Assembly: GCF_026385505.1 (NCBI RefSeq)
Contig: NZ_JANIDV010000002.1
Span: 248,001-312,000 of the forward strand
DNA from: Bombella dulcis
GTDB taxonomy: Bacteria; Pseudomonadota; Alphaproteobacteria; Acetobacterales; Acetobacteraceae
Length of the DNA: 64,000 bases
Direction of reading: 5' to 3'
Notes under the pieces: model-generated
What the model was told of the DNA's origin: nothing
Databases searched by the model: none
The model's input: only the letters and a program-made list of their open reading frames with translations
Translations under genes and position numbers: made by a program
Shown: positions 39,057-47,114 of the stretch, piece after piece
How the letters are laid out: each line of letters starts with the position of its first letter
Numbering within the stretch: position 1 is the first letter of the stretch

Positions 39057-39611
39057 ATGACAGGCCTGCACGGGACATTTCTGGAACATCTGGGGTTGAT
39101 GGACTGGGGCATTCTGGCTCTCATCGGCCTTTCGGCCCTCTGGGGGCTGGTGCGGGGTCTTTCGCGGGAGAGCGGAGCGTTGCTTGTCTGGGTTGGCAGT
39201 TTCTGGCTGGTCGGCCGCTGGGGCGGGCCGGTCCTGGCCCATCTGGGGCCGTTCATTGCGCCGTCTTTTCAGGGATCGCCCGTTTTCATCTGGGGTGGCC
39301 GCCTGGGGCTGTTCGTGTTCGTCATGATCATCCTGAATCTGGTGACGACCCAGCTGGCCCGGGGCATGAGGGGGCTGCTCTCCGGGCCGCTGGATGCGCT
39401 GCTGGGGACCGGGTTCGGGCTGGTGCGGGGGTATGTCGTGCTGGTCCTGCTTTTCTGTGCCGGCAGCTATCTGGCACAGGACTGGCTGGAGGCCGCCATG
39501 CAGGGGAGTGTCCTTGCCCCCTTCATCGTGCGGGGTGTGGCTTTTTTGCAGGGTTATATACCGCTTTCATGGTCGGAACATCTTGCGTTTCTGCCATCGA
39601 ATAGCCATTGA
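39057..39611 (+). CDS. cvpA: CvpA family inner-membrane protein
   Basis: This 184-residue protein has four hydrophobic helices and the CvpA pattern: WGILALIGLSALWGLVRGLSRE, LVTTQLARGMRGLL and LGTGFGLVRGYVVLVLL. CvpA is needed for colicin V production in E. coli and affects envelope integrity; its mechanism is unclear. ATG 39057 has GGAG upstream. Its position directly before purF repeats the E. coli cvpA-purF order. Confidence 0.92.
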   Translation: MTGLHGTFLEHLGLMDWGILALIGLSALWGLVRGLSRESGALLVWVGSFWLVGRWGGPVLAHLGPFIAPSFQGSPVFIWGGRLGLFVFVMIILNLVTTQLARGMRGLLSGPLDALLGTGFGLVRGYVVLVLLFCAGSYLAQDWLEAAMQGSVLAPFIVRGVAFLQGYIPLSWSEHLAFLPSNSH

Positions 39612-39750
39612 AGGGGGGTCGCAGGCATCACCCTGACGGACAGGCATCCCTGACGTGGGGGAATGACCAGTTTTTTCAAGGGGTTGGCTGCCTGTGCCGC
39701 TGTGCCACTCAGAGAGAGCGGGATTCGCCCGTCAGGTTTGCTCCATCGAT

Positions 39751-41193
39751 ATGTCTTTTCCTGAATCGTCCAGTCGTCCTTACGAGGAATGTGGTGTTTT
39801 TGGTGTCTGGGGTGTGCCGAATGCGGCAGCACTGACGGCTCTCGGCCTGCATGCCCTCCAGCATCGTGGTCAGGAGGCGGCAGGTATCGTCAGCTTTGAT
39901 GGCGAACTTTTCCACCAGCACAAGGCTCTTGGTCTGGTGGGGGACGTGTTCGGCAATCAGGATGTCATTGCGGGTCTGCCGGGTGAGGCCGCCATCGGTC
40001 ATAACCGTTATGGCACGACGGGTGGCACTCACGTGCGGAATGTCCAGCCCATCTATGCTGATTATGCCTTTGGCGGGCTGGCCGTGGCACATAACGGCAA
40101 CCTGACCAATGCGGCCACCCTGCGCAAGGCACTGGTGCAGCGGGGTTGCATTTTCCACTCTACGATGGATACGGAAGTCATCGTCCATCTTATTGCGATT
40201 TCACTGTATGACACGGTGATTGAGCGGCTGATGGATGCGGCGAAGAAGATCAAGGGGGCCTATTCGCTCATCACCCTGACACCGGAAAACGGGATGCTGG
40301 GGATGCGGGACCCGCTGGGCGTGCGTCCTCTGGTGCTGGGCCGTATGCCGGGGCATGAGAAGGAGAAGGGCGGCTGGGTGCTGGCCAGCGAGACCTGTGC
40401 GCTGGACATCATCGGTGCGGACTATGTGCGTGACATTGAGCCGGGTGAGATTGTCGTCATCAACTCCGAGGGTGTGAAGTCCCTCTGGCCTTTTGGTGAG
40501 GTCGGGCGGCGTTTCTGCATCTTTGAATATATCTATTTCGCCCGGCCGGATTCCGTTCTGGAGGGCCAGTCCGTCTATGAGGTACGGACCCGCATCGGCA
40601 GCGAGCTGGCACGTGAGAGTGGGGTGGATGCCGATATCGTCGTGCCCGTGCCGGATTCAGGGGTTCCATCTGCCATTGGCTATGCGCATGAGAGCGGCCT
40701 GCCCTATGAAATGGGCATCGTGCGGAACCATTATGTAGGCCGGACCTTCATCCAGCCGACCGATCAGGTCCGTAATCTGGGCGTGAAGATGAAGCACTCT
40801 GCCAACAGGGCCGTGCTGGAAGGCCGCCGGGTCATTCTGGTGGATGATTCAATCGTGCGTGGCACGACATCCCGCAAGATCGTGGACATGGTCCGGGCTG
40901 CCGGTGCGAAGGAAGTGCATATGCGCATCACCTCTCCGCCGACCAAACATCCCTGTTTCTACGGGATTGATACGCCTTCCGAGAAGCATCTTCTGGCAGC
41001 TCGTCATTCGCTGGAGGAGATGTGCAAGGCCATCAATGCGGACAGTCTGGCTTTCATCAGTTTTGATGGTCTGTATCGTGCTCTTGGCCGTGAGGGGCGT
41101 CCTGCAGAGAACCACACGAACTGTGACGCCTGTTTCTCCGGTGATTATCCTATCACGCTTGTGGATAAGGAAGGCAAGCTGATCCAGCAGTAA
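39751..41193 (+). CDS. purF: Amidophosphoribosyltransferase
   Basis: This 480-residue enzyme performs the first committed step of purine synthesis, converting PRPP and glutamine to 5-phosphoribosylamine. A 13-residue propeptide precedes the N-terminal nucleophile Cys14 (EECGVFGVWG). The glutaminase half has LHALQHRGQEAAGI, IGHNRYGTTG and AVAHNGNLTN; the phosphoribosyltransferase half carries the PRPP loop VILVDDSIVRGTTS and DSGVPSAIGYA. Four cysteines, including CDACFSGDYP near the end, suggest the Fe-S-type form. It starts with ATG 39751, 139 bases after cvpA. Confidence 0.97.
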   Translation: MSFPESSSRPYEECGVFGVWGVPNAAALTALGLHALQHRGQEAAGIVSFDGELFHQHKALGLVGDVFGNQDVIAGLPGEAAIGHNRYGTTGGTHVRNVQPIYADYAFGGLAVAHNGNLTNAATLRKALVQRGCIFHSTMDTEVIVHLIAISLYDTVIERLMDAAKKIKGAYSLITLTPENGMLGMRDPLGVRPLVLGRMPGHEKEKGGWVLASETCALDIIGADYVRDIEPGEIVVINSEGVKSLWPFGEVGRRFCIFEYIYFARPDSVLEGQSVYEVRTRIGSELARESGVDADIVVPVPDSGVPSAIGYAHESGLPYEMGIVRNHYVGRTFIQPTDQVRNLGVKMKHSANRAVLEGRRVILVDDSIVRGTTSRKIVDMVRAAGAKEVHMRITSPPTKHPCFYGIDTPSEKHLLAARHSLEEMCKAINADSLAFISFDGLYRALGREGRPAENHTNCDACFSGDYPITLVDKEGKLIQQ

Positions 41194-41833
41194 GAGGCTC
41201 GTCAGAGCTATTCAGGAGAAGCTTGCATGAATGCTACATGAGAAAAAATACTTATCAAGTATATATTATTATGGATGAGGCATGTTTAAGATTTACGAGT
41301 GTAATGGTGATTATAAGATGTGATACAATGAGTTCATACTGAGTAATTTGAATTAAAATGAGAATTATAGATATAATAAAATATAATGAGATAAAATAGG
41401 TTAGGTTCATGATTTATATTTATATCTAGGAGCGGGCTGGATAATGGTATGGTCGGGAAAAATTTAAATATTTACATTGATTCTCTTCCATGTTTATTTT
41501 ATTGTATATAGAAAAATAAGCAATGGGGAGATATAATTTAATTTTTTTAAGAAGAGAAGGGAAAATATCGACAAAAATTGTAATAACACCTTGGAATGTT
41601 ATTTTGTGATGTTTTTCACATGGTGTGTAGTGACTTGTATTTAATAATGGTGTTCTGGGGGGTATATGATGTCCTGTATGTTTTGATATGATATAAGGAT
41701 TGTTTATGCTGATATGTATTTAGAGGACGTAAGGGAGATTGTTGGCCTCAAGCGGAGGCCTGCCACAATATAACATGGAGCAGGATGCAGGCAAGAAGGG
41801 AAGGTAATGAGTGGTTTTGATTTCTTGAATTGC
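41194..41833. other. AT-rich gene desert downstream of purF
   Basis: About 600 bases contain no supported gene. From 41230 to 41740 the DNA is very AT-rich, with many short A/T runs and stops in all frames; the longest peptide-like frame from ATG 41238 has about 34 codons and no ribosome site. A CRP/FNR-like palindrome is embedded at 41605-41620. The base composition resembles that of the AT-rich gene at 24840-25813, suggesting foreign origin or a regulatory/nucleoid-protein-bound zone. No purF terminator was found. Confidence 0.6.
41605..41620. promoter_or_regulatory. CRP/FNR-family-like binding site
   Basis: TGTGATGTTTTTCACA fits the TGTGA-N6-TCACA core of the E. coli CRP consensus exactly. 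No gene start lies just downstream, so a target cannot be named. A chance match in AT-rich DNA is possible, though both half-sites are complete. Confidence 0.4.
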
Positions 41834-41946
41834 TTAATAGGCGGGCGTCAGACCAGCTTCGGCGGGTACGGGAACGTCCGTTACAGGTTCTGAGATGGCG
41901 GGGTTGTCCGGAACGGACGGCCCCAGTCTCCGCAGCAGCGAGACAT
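41834..41946 (-). pseudogene. Possible 3' remnant of a lost gene
   Basis: On the minus strand an open frame of about 37 codons (HVSLLRRLGPSVPDN ... EAGLTPAY, TAA at 41836-41834) shows the GC-rich third positions of real genes here. It begins directly behind the fumC terminator with no start codon, so it may be the tail of a gene whose front was deleted. It could be chance. Confidence 0.25.
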
Positions 41947-41947
41947 G

Positions 41948-41986
41948 AAAAAAGGGCCTGACGGAACATGCCGTCAGGCCCTTTTT
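41948..41986 (-). terminator. Bidirectional Rho-independent terminator after fumC
   Basis: GGGCCTGACGG (41954-41964) pairs over 11 positions with CCGTCAGGCCC (41971-41981) around a 6-base loop. Six T follow on the minus strand and five on the plus strand, so it stops transcription from both sides. It serves fumC, whose stop is 25 bases away. Confidence 0.93.
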
Positions 41987-42010
41987 CTTGTCTGTCAGAC
42001 GATACTCAGG

Positions 42011-43417
42011 TCATGCCTTGGGAAGCGTGATGTTGGGCTGGAGCATCAGTTTCGGGTCGGCAACACGGTCATACTCTTCGCCTGTCATGAAGCCGAGAGT
42101 CAGGGCACTCTGGCGGGGGCTGAGACCGTGTTCCACGGCATGATGAGCGACCTGTGAGGCCCTGTCATAGCCGATGCTGGGGGAAAGAGCCGTAACCAGC
42201 ACGAGGGAATGGTCGAGCTGCTGGCGGATATGCTTTTCATTGGCCGTCGTGCCTTCAATGAGAAAGCGGCGGAAGTTCTCCATGCCATCGTGCAGGAGGG
42301 TGAGGCTCTGCATGATGTTCTGGATCATTACGGGCTTATAGGCGTTCATGTCCAGCATTCCGCTGGCACCACCCATGCCCACGACCACGTCATTCCCTAT
42401 GACCTGAAGGCAGAGCATCGTCAGGGCCTCGGCCTGTGTCGGATTGATCTTGCCAGGCATGATGGAAGAGCCGGGTTCATTCACCGGCAGGTTCAGTTCA
42501 CCAAGGCCGGCCCGGGGGCCACAGGCGAGCAGGCGGATGTCATTGGCGATCTTGAAAAGACTGCCTGCCAGTGTCCGCAGGGTGGAGGACAGATGCACCA
42601 GAGCATCATGTGCCCCCTGAAGGGCGAACTTGTTGGCTCCGCTGGAGAAGTCCAGCTGGGTGAGGCGGGCAATCTCTTTGCAGGCCCGTGCGGCGAACTG
42701 GGGGTCCGTATTCACGCCAGTGCCAAGGGCCGTCCCCCCCAGGGCCAGTGGAAGAAGCCCGTCCCGGGCCTGTTCCAGCCGCTGGAGATTGTCTTCCAGC
42801 ATTCCGGCATAGCCTTCCCATTCCTGTCCCAGCGTGATGGGTACGGCATCCTGAAGATGTGTCCGGCCAACCTTCACGATATGTTTCCACTGCGCTGCCT
42901 TGTGGGCGATGGCTCCGTGAAGCCGCTCCAGAGCGGGGATCAGGCGGCGGTGGGCCGTCAGGGCACTGGCGATGTACATGGCACTGGGGAAGGTGTCGTT
43001 GGTGGACTGCGCCATGTTCACATCGTCATTCGGGTGCAGCGGCTTCTTGCTGCCCAGTTTCTGGCCGGTAATCTGGCTGGCCCGGTTGGCGATGACCTCA
43101 TTGACATTCATGTTGAACTGCGTGCCGGAGCCGGTCATCCAGACATGAAGTGGAAAGTGGCGGTCATGCATCCCGCTCATGATCTCGTCACAGATGCGGA
43201 CGATGAGGTCCGCCTTTTCCTTTTTCAGCCGTCCGCTGGCAGCATTGGCCACGGCGCAGGCCCGTTTGAGAATGGCATAGGCCTCGATCATTTCACGGGG
43301 GATGAGTTCCTGCCCGATGCTGAAATAGCGCAGCGAACGCTGGGTCTGCGCCCCCCAGAGGGCTGTCTGGGGAACGTCAATCGGGCCGAGGCCATCGGTT
43401 TCTGTGCGGTTTGCCAT
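42011..43417 (-). CDS. fumC: Class II fumarate hydratase
   Basis: This 468-residue tetrameric, iron-free enzyme interconverts fumarate and L-malate. It has [34 protein letters not shown] (substrate B-site region), [10 protein letters not shown] with catalytic His187, and the mobile signature loop [11 protein letters not shown] (316-326) containing the catalytic serine. It lies 39 bases after the malic enzyme gene on the same strand and before a strong terminator, so both are probably one transcription unit. Confidence 0.97.
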   Translation of the reverse strand: MANRTETDGLGPIDVPQTALWGAQTQRSLRYFSIGQELIPREMIEAYAILKRACAVANAASGRLKKEKADLIVRICDEIMSGMHDRHFPLHVWMTGSGTQFNMNVNEVIANRASQITGQKLGSKKPLHPNDDVNMAQSTNDTFPSAMYIASALTAHRRLIPALERLHGAIAHKAAQWKHIVKVGRTHLQDAVPITLGQEWEGYAGMLEDNLQRLEQARDGLLPLALGGTALGTGVNTDPQFAARACKEIARLTQLDFSSGANKFALQGAHDALVHLSSTLRTLAGSLFKIANDIRLLACGPRAGLGELNLPVNEPGSSIMPGKINPTQAEALTMLCLQVIGNDVVVGMGGASGMLDMNAYKPVMIQNIMQSLTLLHDGMENFRRFLIEGTTANEKHIRQQLDHSLVLVTALSPSIGYDRASQVAHHAVEHGLSPRQSALTLGFMTGEEYDRVADPKLMLQPNITLPKA

Positions 43418-43456
43418 GAAGGGAGGTCCTGCCGGAAGGGAGTGAAAAAGAAGGGG

Positions 43457-45124
43457 TCAGGCTGCCTGATAAGGCTGGTAATGGGGCTTCCAGCTCAGGG
43501 CGGAGAGGGCGTCTTGCAAGGCGGCATCATCAAAGGCAGGGCAGAGCTGTTCTTCCTGTGCCTGCCGGACCACGGCATGAGCTACATGCAGGGCGACGTC
43601 CTGAATGCCCTCCAGAGGGGGCAGGAGCGTGGTGCCGCCCGCTTTCAGGGGGGAGAGGGCTGCCACGGCCTGTGCGGCCGCCATGATCATCCCTTCGCTG
43701 ATGGTTTTTACTCCGCAGGCCAGCGCGCCAAGCCCGAGGCCGGGGAAGATGTAGGAATTGTTGGTCTGGTCAATGGGGATGCTGCGCCCGTCAATTTCGA
43801 CTGGCGTGAAGGGGCTGCCCGTACTCACGATGGCCCGTCCGGCTGTCCATGTCAGGATGTCCCTAGGCGTGGCTTCGACATGACTGGTCGGGTTGGAGAG
43901 CGGGAAAATGAGCGGACGGGTGCAGTGTGAGGCCATGTCCCGGATCATCCCTTCCTTGAAGAGACCCGCCTGCCCGGAAACGCCGATCAGGATGGTCGGG
44001 TGGTTCTGGCTGATGATGTCTGCCAGTGTGCGCCCCTGTCCGTCTTGGGAGGTTTCATCCTGACGGGCAAAGAGGGCCTGTCCTTCGCTCAGCCCTTCCA
44101 TGTCGTGGGTCAGCAGGCCGTTGCGGTCAGTGATGTAGAAGCGTTTCAGAGCGTCTTCCTGCGAAAGTCCTTCTGCTTTCATGGCGGCAAGAAGCAGTTC
44201 GGCAATGCCGATGCCAGCGGCCCCGCCACCGGCAAAGGCAATGCACTGCTGTGCCAGCGTTTCGCCCTTGGCTTTCAGGCCACTGAGAATGGCGGCCGTG
44301 GCGATGCCTGCCGTGCCCTGGATGTCATCATTGAAGCTGGGCAGGCGGTCCCGGTACCGCTGGAGCAGCGGGGCAGCATTGCGTCCGGCAAAATCCTCCC
44401 AGTGCAGCAGGCAGTCCGGCCAGCGACCGAGCAGGGCCGTGACGAATTCCTCGATGAAGTCATCATAATCCTGGCCCCGCAGGCGGGGGCTGCGGCTGCC
44501 GATATAGGTGGGGTCATTGCGGAGCGTGGCGTTGTCCGTGCCGACATCCAGCATGACGGGCATCATCAGGGCCGGGTTGATTCCGGCGCAGGCTGTGTAA
44601 AGGGAGAGTTTGCCGATGGGGATGCCCATGCCATTGGCTCCCAGATCGCCCAGCCCGAGGATGCGTTCACCATCCGTGACGATCACGAGGCGGATGTCAT
44701 CATGGGGGACGGCAGCCAGACGGTCCGCCATGTGGCCCCGGTCGGCTCCGGACAGGAAAATGCCCCGTGGTTTCTGCCAGATGCGGGAGAATTCCTGGCA
44801 GGCATGTCCGACACCCGGCGTGTAGACGATGGGCATGAGTTCCGTAAGATGCTTCTGCATCAGGGCGTAGAAGAGGGTCTCGTTACTGTCCTGAATGGAG
44901 CGGAGGCGGACATGCTGTTCCAGAATGTCGGTCGTGCTCATGATGGTTTCGTAAGCCTGCGTGACCTGCTCCTCCAGAGTATGAATGCCGGAGGGCAGCA
45001 GACCATGCAAGCCCAGGGCCGTACGCTCCTCCCACGGGAAGGCGGTTCCCTTGTTGAGAAGCGGGTCATTCAGCACTGCCATGCCACGCTGGGTGACGGG
45101 GCGGGAATGAGGCGTAGCGGACAT
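43457..45124 (-). CDS. maeA: NAD-dependent malic enzyme
   Basis: This 555-residue enzyme oxidatively decarboxylates malate to pyruvate. It is of the large (~60 kDa) MaeA/SfcA type: MPIVYTPGVGHACQ with the catalytic tyrosine, RGIFLSGADRG, VIVTDGERILGLGDLG, the metal-site DFAGRNA and FNDDIQGTAG, and the dinucleotide fold FAGGGAAGIGIAELL. The C-terminal FPLSNPTSHVEA and NNSYIFPGLGLG segments are conserved. It precedes fumC, giving a fumarate-malate-pyruvate module useful where the TCA cycle is incomplete or malate is a carbon source. Confidence 0.96.
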   Translation of the reverse strand: MSATPHSRPVTQRGMAVLNDPLLNKGTAFPWEERTALGLHGLLPSGIHTLEEQVTQAYETIMSTTDILEQHVRLRSIQDSNETLFYALMQKHLTELMPIVYTPGVGHACQEFSRIWQKPRGIFLSGADRGHMADRLAAVPHDDIRLVIVTDGERILGLGDLGANGMGIPIGKLSLYTACAGINPALMMPVMLDVGTDNATLRNDPTYIGSRSPRLRGQDYDDFIEEFVTALLGRWPDCLLHWEDFAGRNAAPLLQRYRDRLPSFNDDIQGTAGIATAAILSGLKAKGETLAQQCIAFAGGGAAGIGIAELLLAAMKAEGLSQEDALKRFYITDRNGLLTHDMEGLSEGQALFARQDETSQDGQGRTLADIISQNHPTILIGVSGQAGLFKEGMIRDMASHCTRPLIFPLSNPTSHVEATPRDILTWTAGRAIVSTGSPFTPVEIDGRSIPIDQTNNSYIFPGLGLGALACGVKTISEGMIMAAAQAVAALSPLKAGGTTLLPPLEGIQDVALHVAHAVVRQAQEEQLCPAFDDAALQDALSALSWKPHYQPYQAA

Positions 45125-45183
45125 CGGGTATGATCCTCCGGAATCATGGCAGGCTGGAAAACGGGGGCGATGATAGGCTCATG

Positions 45184-45214
45184 GGGGGTGAAAAGGAACC
45201 CGCCTTCATCCCCC
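45184..45214 (-). terminator. Weak hairpin at the end of the ccm operon
   Basis: GGGGG-TGAA (45184-45192) can pair with TTCA-CCCCC (45205-45214) with one bulged base. It sits just after the stop of the zinc-ribbon gene. There is no U-tract on the minus strand, so it is only a candidate. Confidence 0.3.
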
Positions 45215-45219
45215 GTTTT

Positions 45220-45594
45220 TCATCCTCTGTTAAGCCGCAGCCACCGGTCCCCGGCAAAGCGGAACTGGGCGAAGATGAAGCCCGTGACCAGCCCTCCCAG
45301 CATGAGCGGGATGACCCAGAAGGAGAATGGCGCAAAAAGCTGCGGGAAGAGCAGCCGGGTGAGGCCCAGGATGAGGGCCAGCCCGCACAGGGAGCAGGTC
45401 AGGTTCTCCCGTCTGACAGGGCCATAATGTTTCTCGGCATGACAGTGGGAGCAGTGGCTGGCGGTGGTCTGGATGGGCTGATGGCAGCAGGGGCAGGCAC
45501 TCAGGCTGCGCCGGGGCAGGGCATGTGTGGCATTGTCCAGCCGTGTGGCGGCACTGCGGGTCAGGCGGGCGAAGGGAGAGAGGCTGGATTTCAT
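45220..45594 (-). CDS. Zinc-ribbon, two-helix membrane protein at the end of the ccm operon
   Basis: This 124-residue protein has a zinc-ribbon-like N-terminal half (Cys34-x2-Cys37 and Cys48-x2-Cys51, in ACPCCHQP and HCSHCHAE) and a further Cys67-x2-Cys70. Two hydrophobic helices follow (LALILGLTRLLFPQLF and FWVIPLMLGGLVTGFIF). Its ATG overlaps the ccmI stop (ATGA), implying coupled translation with cytochrome c maturation genes. I do not recognise a named family. It may assist haem or thiol handling, but that is inferred from position only. Confidence 0.75.
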   Translation of the reverse strand: MKSSLSPFARLTRSAATRLDNATHALPRRSLSACPCCHQPIQTTASHCSHCHAEKHYGPVRRENLTCSLCGLALILGLTRLLFPQLFAPFSFWVIPLMLGGLVTGFIFAQFRFAGDRWLRLNRG

Positions 45595-46055
45595 GGTTTG
45601 CTGCCCTGTGTGCTGGGAGGTGGTGTCATGGTGCTGATGGGGGGCATGATGGGCGATGTCCTGAAGGCTGATGCCGAAGCCGGAATCTGGCTGGCAGGCT
45701 GTGGCCCGAAGAAAGGCTGGCCGTTGATGGCATAGAGCAGCAGGGCCAGCACGGGGATGAGCAGCAGGGTGGCAAGGCCGATGATCCTGTGGGCATTGCC
45801 AGAGCCGGACAGGCTCCGGGGCGGCGTGGAGACATGGTTGATGATCTCCCGTTCCGTTTCGATGCGGGCGGTGTCATAGGGCTGTTTTTCCAGAAGGCCG
45901 GCATGGCGGTCCCGTTCCAGCGCATCAAGGCGCTGCCGGTAGAGGGACAGGGTCGGGTCTTCCGTCTGGGAGGACAGGCGTGCCCGCATGATGAGGCTGA
46001 GGCCGATGGGCAGCCCGATGAACAGACAGATGAAGGCGACGATCAGAAGTGACAT
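45591..46055 (-). CDS. ccmI: Cytochrome c maturation protein CcmI, short form
   Basis: This 154-residue protein has the CcmI N-terminal arrangement: helix 1 LLIVAFICLFIGLPIGLSL, a cytoplasmic coiled-coil-like loop with LYRQRLDALERDRHAGLL and a second helix IIGLATLLLIPVLALLLYAI. The periplasmic tetratricopeptide-repeat domain of classical CcmI/CycH, which binds apocytochrome c, is absent; the tail is a Pro/Ser-rich 35 residues. It may work only as the membrane part of a CcmFH complex, or the TPR part may be encoded elsewhere. It lies 7 bases after ccmH. Confidence 0.8.
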   Translation of the reverse strand: MSLLIVAFICLFIGLPIGLSLIMRARLSSQTEDPTLSLYRQRLDALERDRHAGLLEKQPYDTARIETEREIINHVSTPPRSLSGSGNAHRIIGLATLLLIPVLALLLYAINGQPFFGPQPASQIPASASAFRTSPIMPPISTMTPPPSTQGSKP

Positions 46056-46062
46056 GGTGGGG

Positions 46063-46518
46063 TCAGTCCTTTTTCAGCAGGCTGTCCAGAGTGCGGCGTT
46101 CTTCCGGGGTCAGGGGTGCGGGCGAAGGGGCGGAACGGCGCCAGAGGCGGCGTGCCAGTCCCAAGGCCACCATAAGGCTGAGTACGGGCATAAGCCAGAG
46201 CAGAGCCGTCACGGCGTAGAAAGCGGGACGCAGGCGGATGAATTCCCCATAACGCTGGACCATCCATGCTTCGATGTCCTTCGGGGAATGTCCCTGCTGG
46301 AGCTGCTGGCGGACGATGTGGCGGAGGTCCCTGGCCAGAGGGGCGGAACTCTCCTCGATGCTCTCATTCTGGCAGACAAGACAGCGGAGCTGCTGGCCGA
46401 TCTGCTGGGCTTTCTGTTCAAGGGCCGGGTCGGGCAGCATTTCATCCGGCGTGTCCACGGCCAGAGAGGCCGGGATGGTGAAGAGCAGCAGGAAGAAGGC
46501 CAGCAGCAGCCGTCTCAT
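46063..46518 (-). CDS. ccmH: Cytochrome c maturation protein CcmH
   Basis: This 151-residue membrane-anchored thiol oxidoreductase reduces apocytochrome c cysteines for haem ligation. A signal/anchor helix (LLLAFFLLLFTIPASLA) is followed by the diagnostic LRCLVCQN active-site motif and a second helix (VTALLWLMPVLSLMVALGLA). The family three-helix fold is complete (SAPLARDLRHIVRQQL, WMVQRYGEF). It overlaps ccmG by ATGA. Confidence 0.95.
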   Translation of the reverse strand: MRRLLLAFFLLLFTIPASLAVDTPDEMLPDPALEQKAQQIGQQLRCLVCQNESIEESSAPLARDLRHIVRQQLQQGHSPKDIEAWMVQRYGEFIRLRPAFYAVTALLWLMPVLSLMVALGLARRLWRRSAPSPAPLTPEERRTLDSLLKKD

Positions 46519-47114
46519 GGCGTTCCCTCCAGATGCGGGCGGATATGGGCCTGATAGAGGGCGTCCGTCAGTCCACCCGTCCTGTGCCAGACAATCCGTC
46601 CCCCGGTCTGCGGGGCGGGCATGATGAGGAAGGCTTCCGGCACGCCGGTCACGCCCCAGTCTATGGCGGCCTGCCCTTCCTGGTCCATGCCCAGCCGAGT
46701 GAAGGGATTACCTGCCTGTTCCAGCCAGCGGGCTGCACTGGCAGGCTGATCTTTATAGCAGAGGCCCCAGAGAGCCAGCGGAGCGGTCCTGTTCACCAGA
46801 GAGGTGGCGAGCTGGCGGATGAAGGGTATTTCCTCCACGCAGGGCAGGCACCATGAGGCCCAGATGAAGAGCAGAACCGGCTGTTTCAGGCTCTGGAAGT
46901 TCTCGCGGGCCAGACCGGGCAGGGCGGGTGCATCAGGCAGAGGCGATAGAGTGGGGAAGTCGGGAACGGGCTGGCCTGTCAGGGGGGTGTTGATGGCTCT
47001 GGGGTCAAAATGCCCCTGATTCAACCCGTGCAGCATACGGACAAACCCTGCGCCCAGCCCGGCAGCTCCCAGAGCGGGAAGGGCGGCAAGAAGATGGCGG
47101 CGTGTCAGCTTCAT
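46515..47114 (-). CDS. ccmG: Thiol:disulfide interchange protein CcmG/DsbE
   Basis: This ~199-residue periplasmic thioredoxin-like protein keeps the CcmH/apocytochrome thiols reduced. The N-terminal KLTRRHLLAALPALGAAGLG is a twin-arginine-like or signal-anchor segment. The active site is WASWCLPC within LLFIWASWCLPCVEE, and VTGVPEAFLI supplies the cis-proline region typical of the family. ATG 47114 overlaps the ccmF stop by four bases. The longer frame to 47213 lies within ccmF and is rejected. Confidence 0.95.
   Translation of the reverse strand: MKLTRRHLLAALPALGAAGLGAGFVRMLHGLNQGHFDPRAINTPLTGQPVPDFPTLSPLPDAPALPGLARENFQSLKQPVLLFIWASWCLPCVEEIPFIRQLATSLVNRTAPLALWGLCYKDQPASAARWLEQAGNPFTRLGMDQEGQAAIDWGVTGVPEAFLIMPAPQTGGRIVWHRTGGLTDALYQAHIRPHLEGTP

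Noticed and set aside
42209..43930. 573-codon frame antisense to fumC and maeA
   Set aside because: It crosses two well-supported enzymes and shows no domain; it is a codon-bias shadow.
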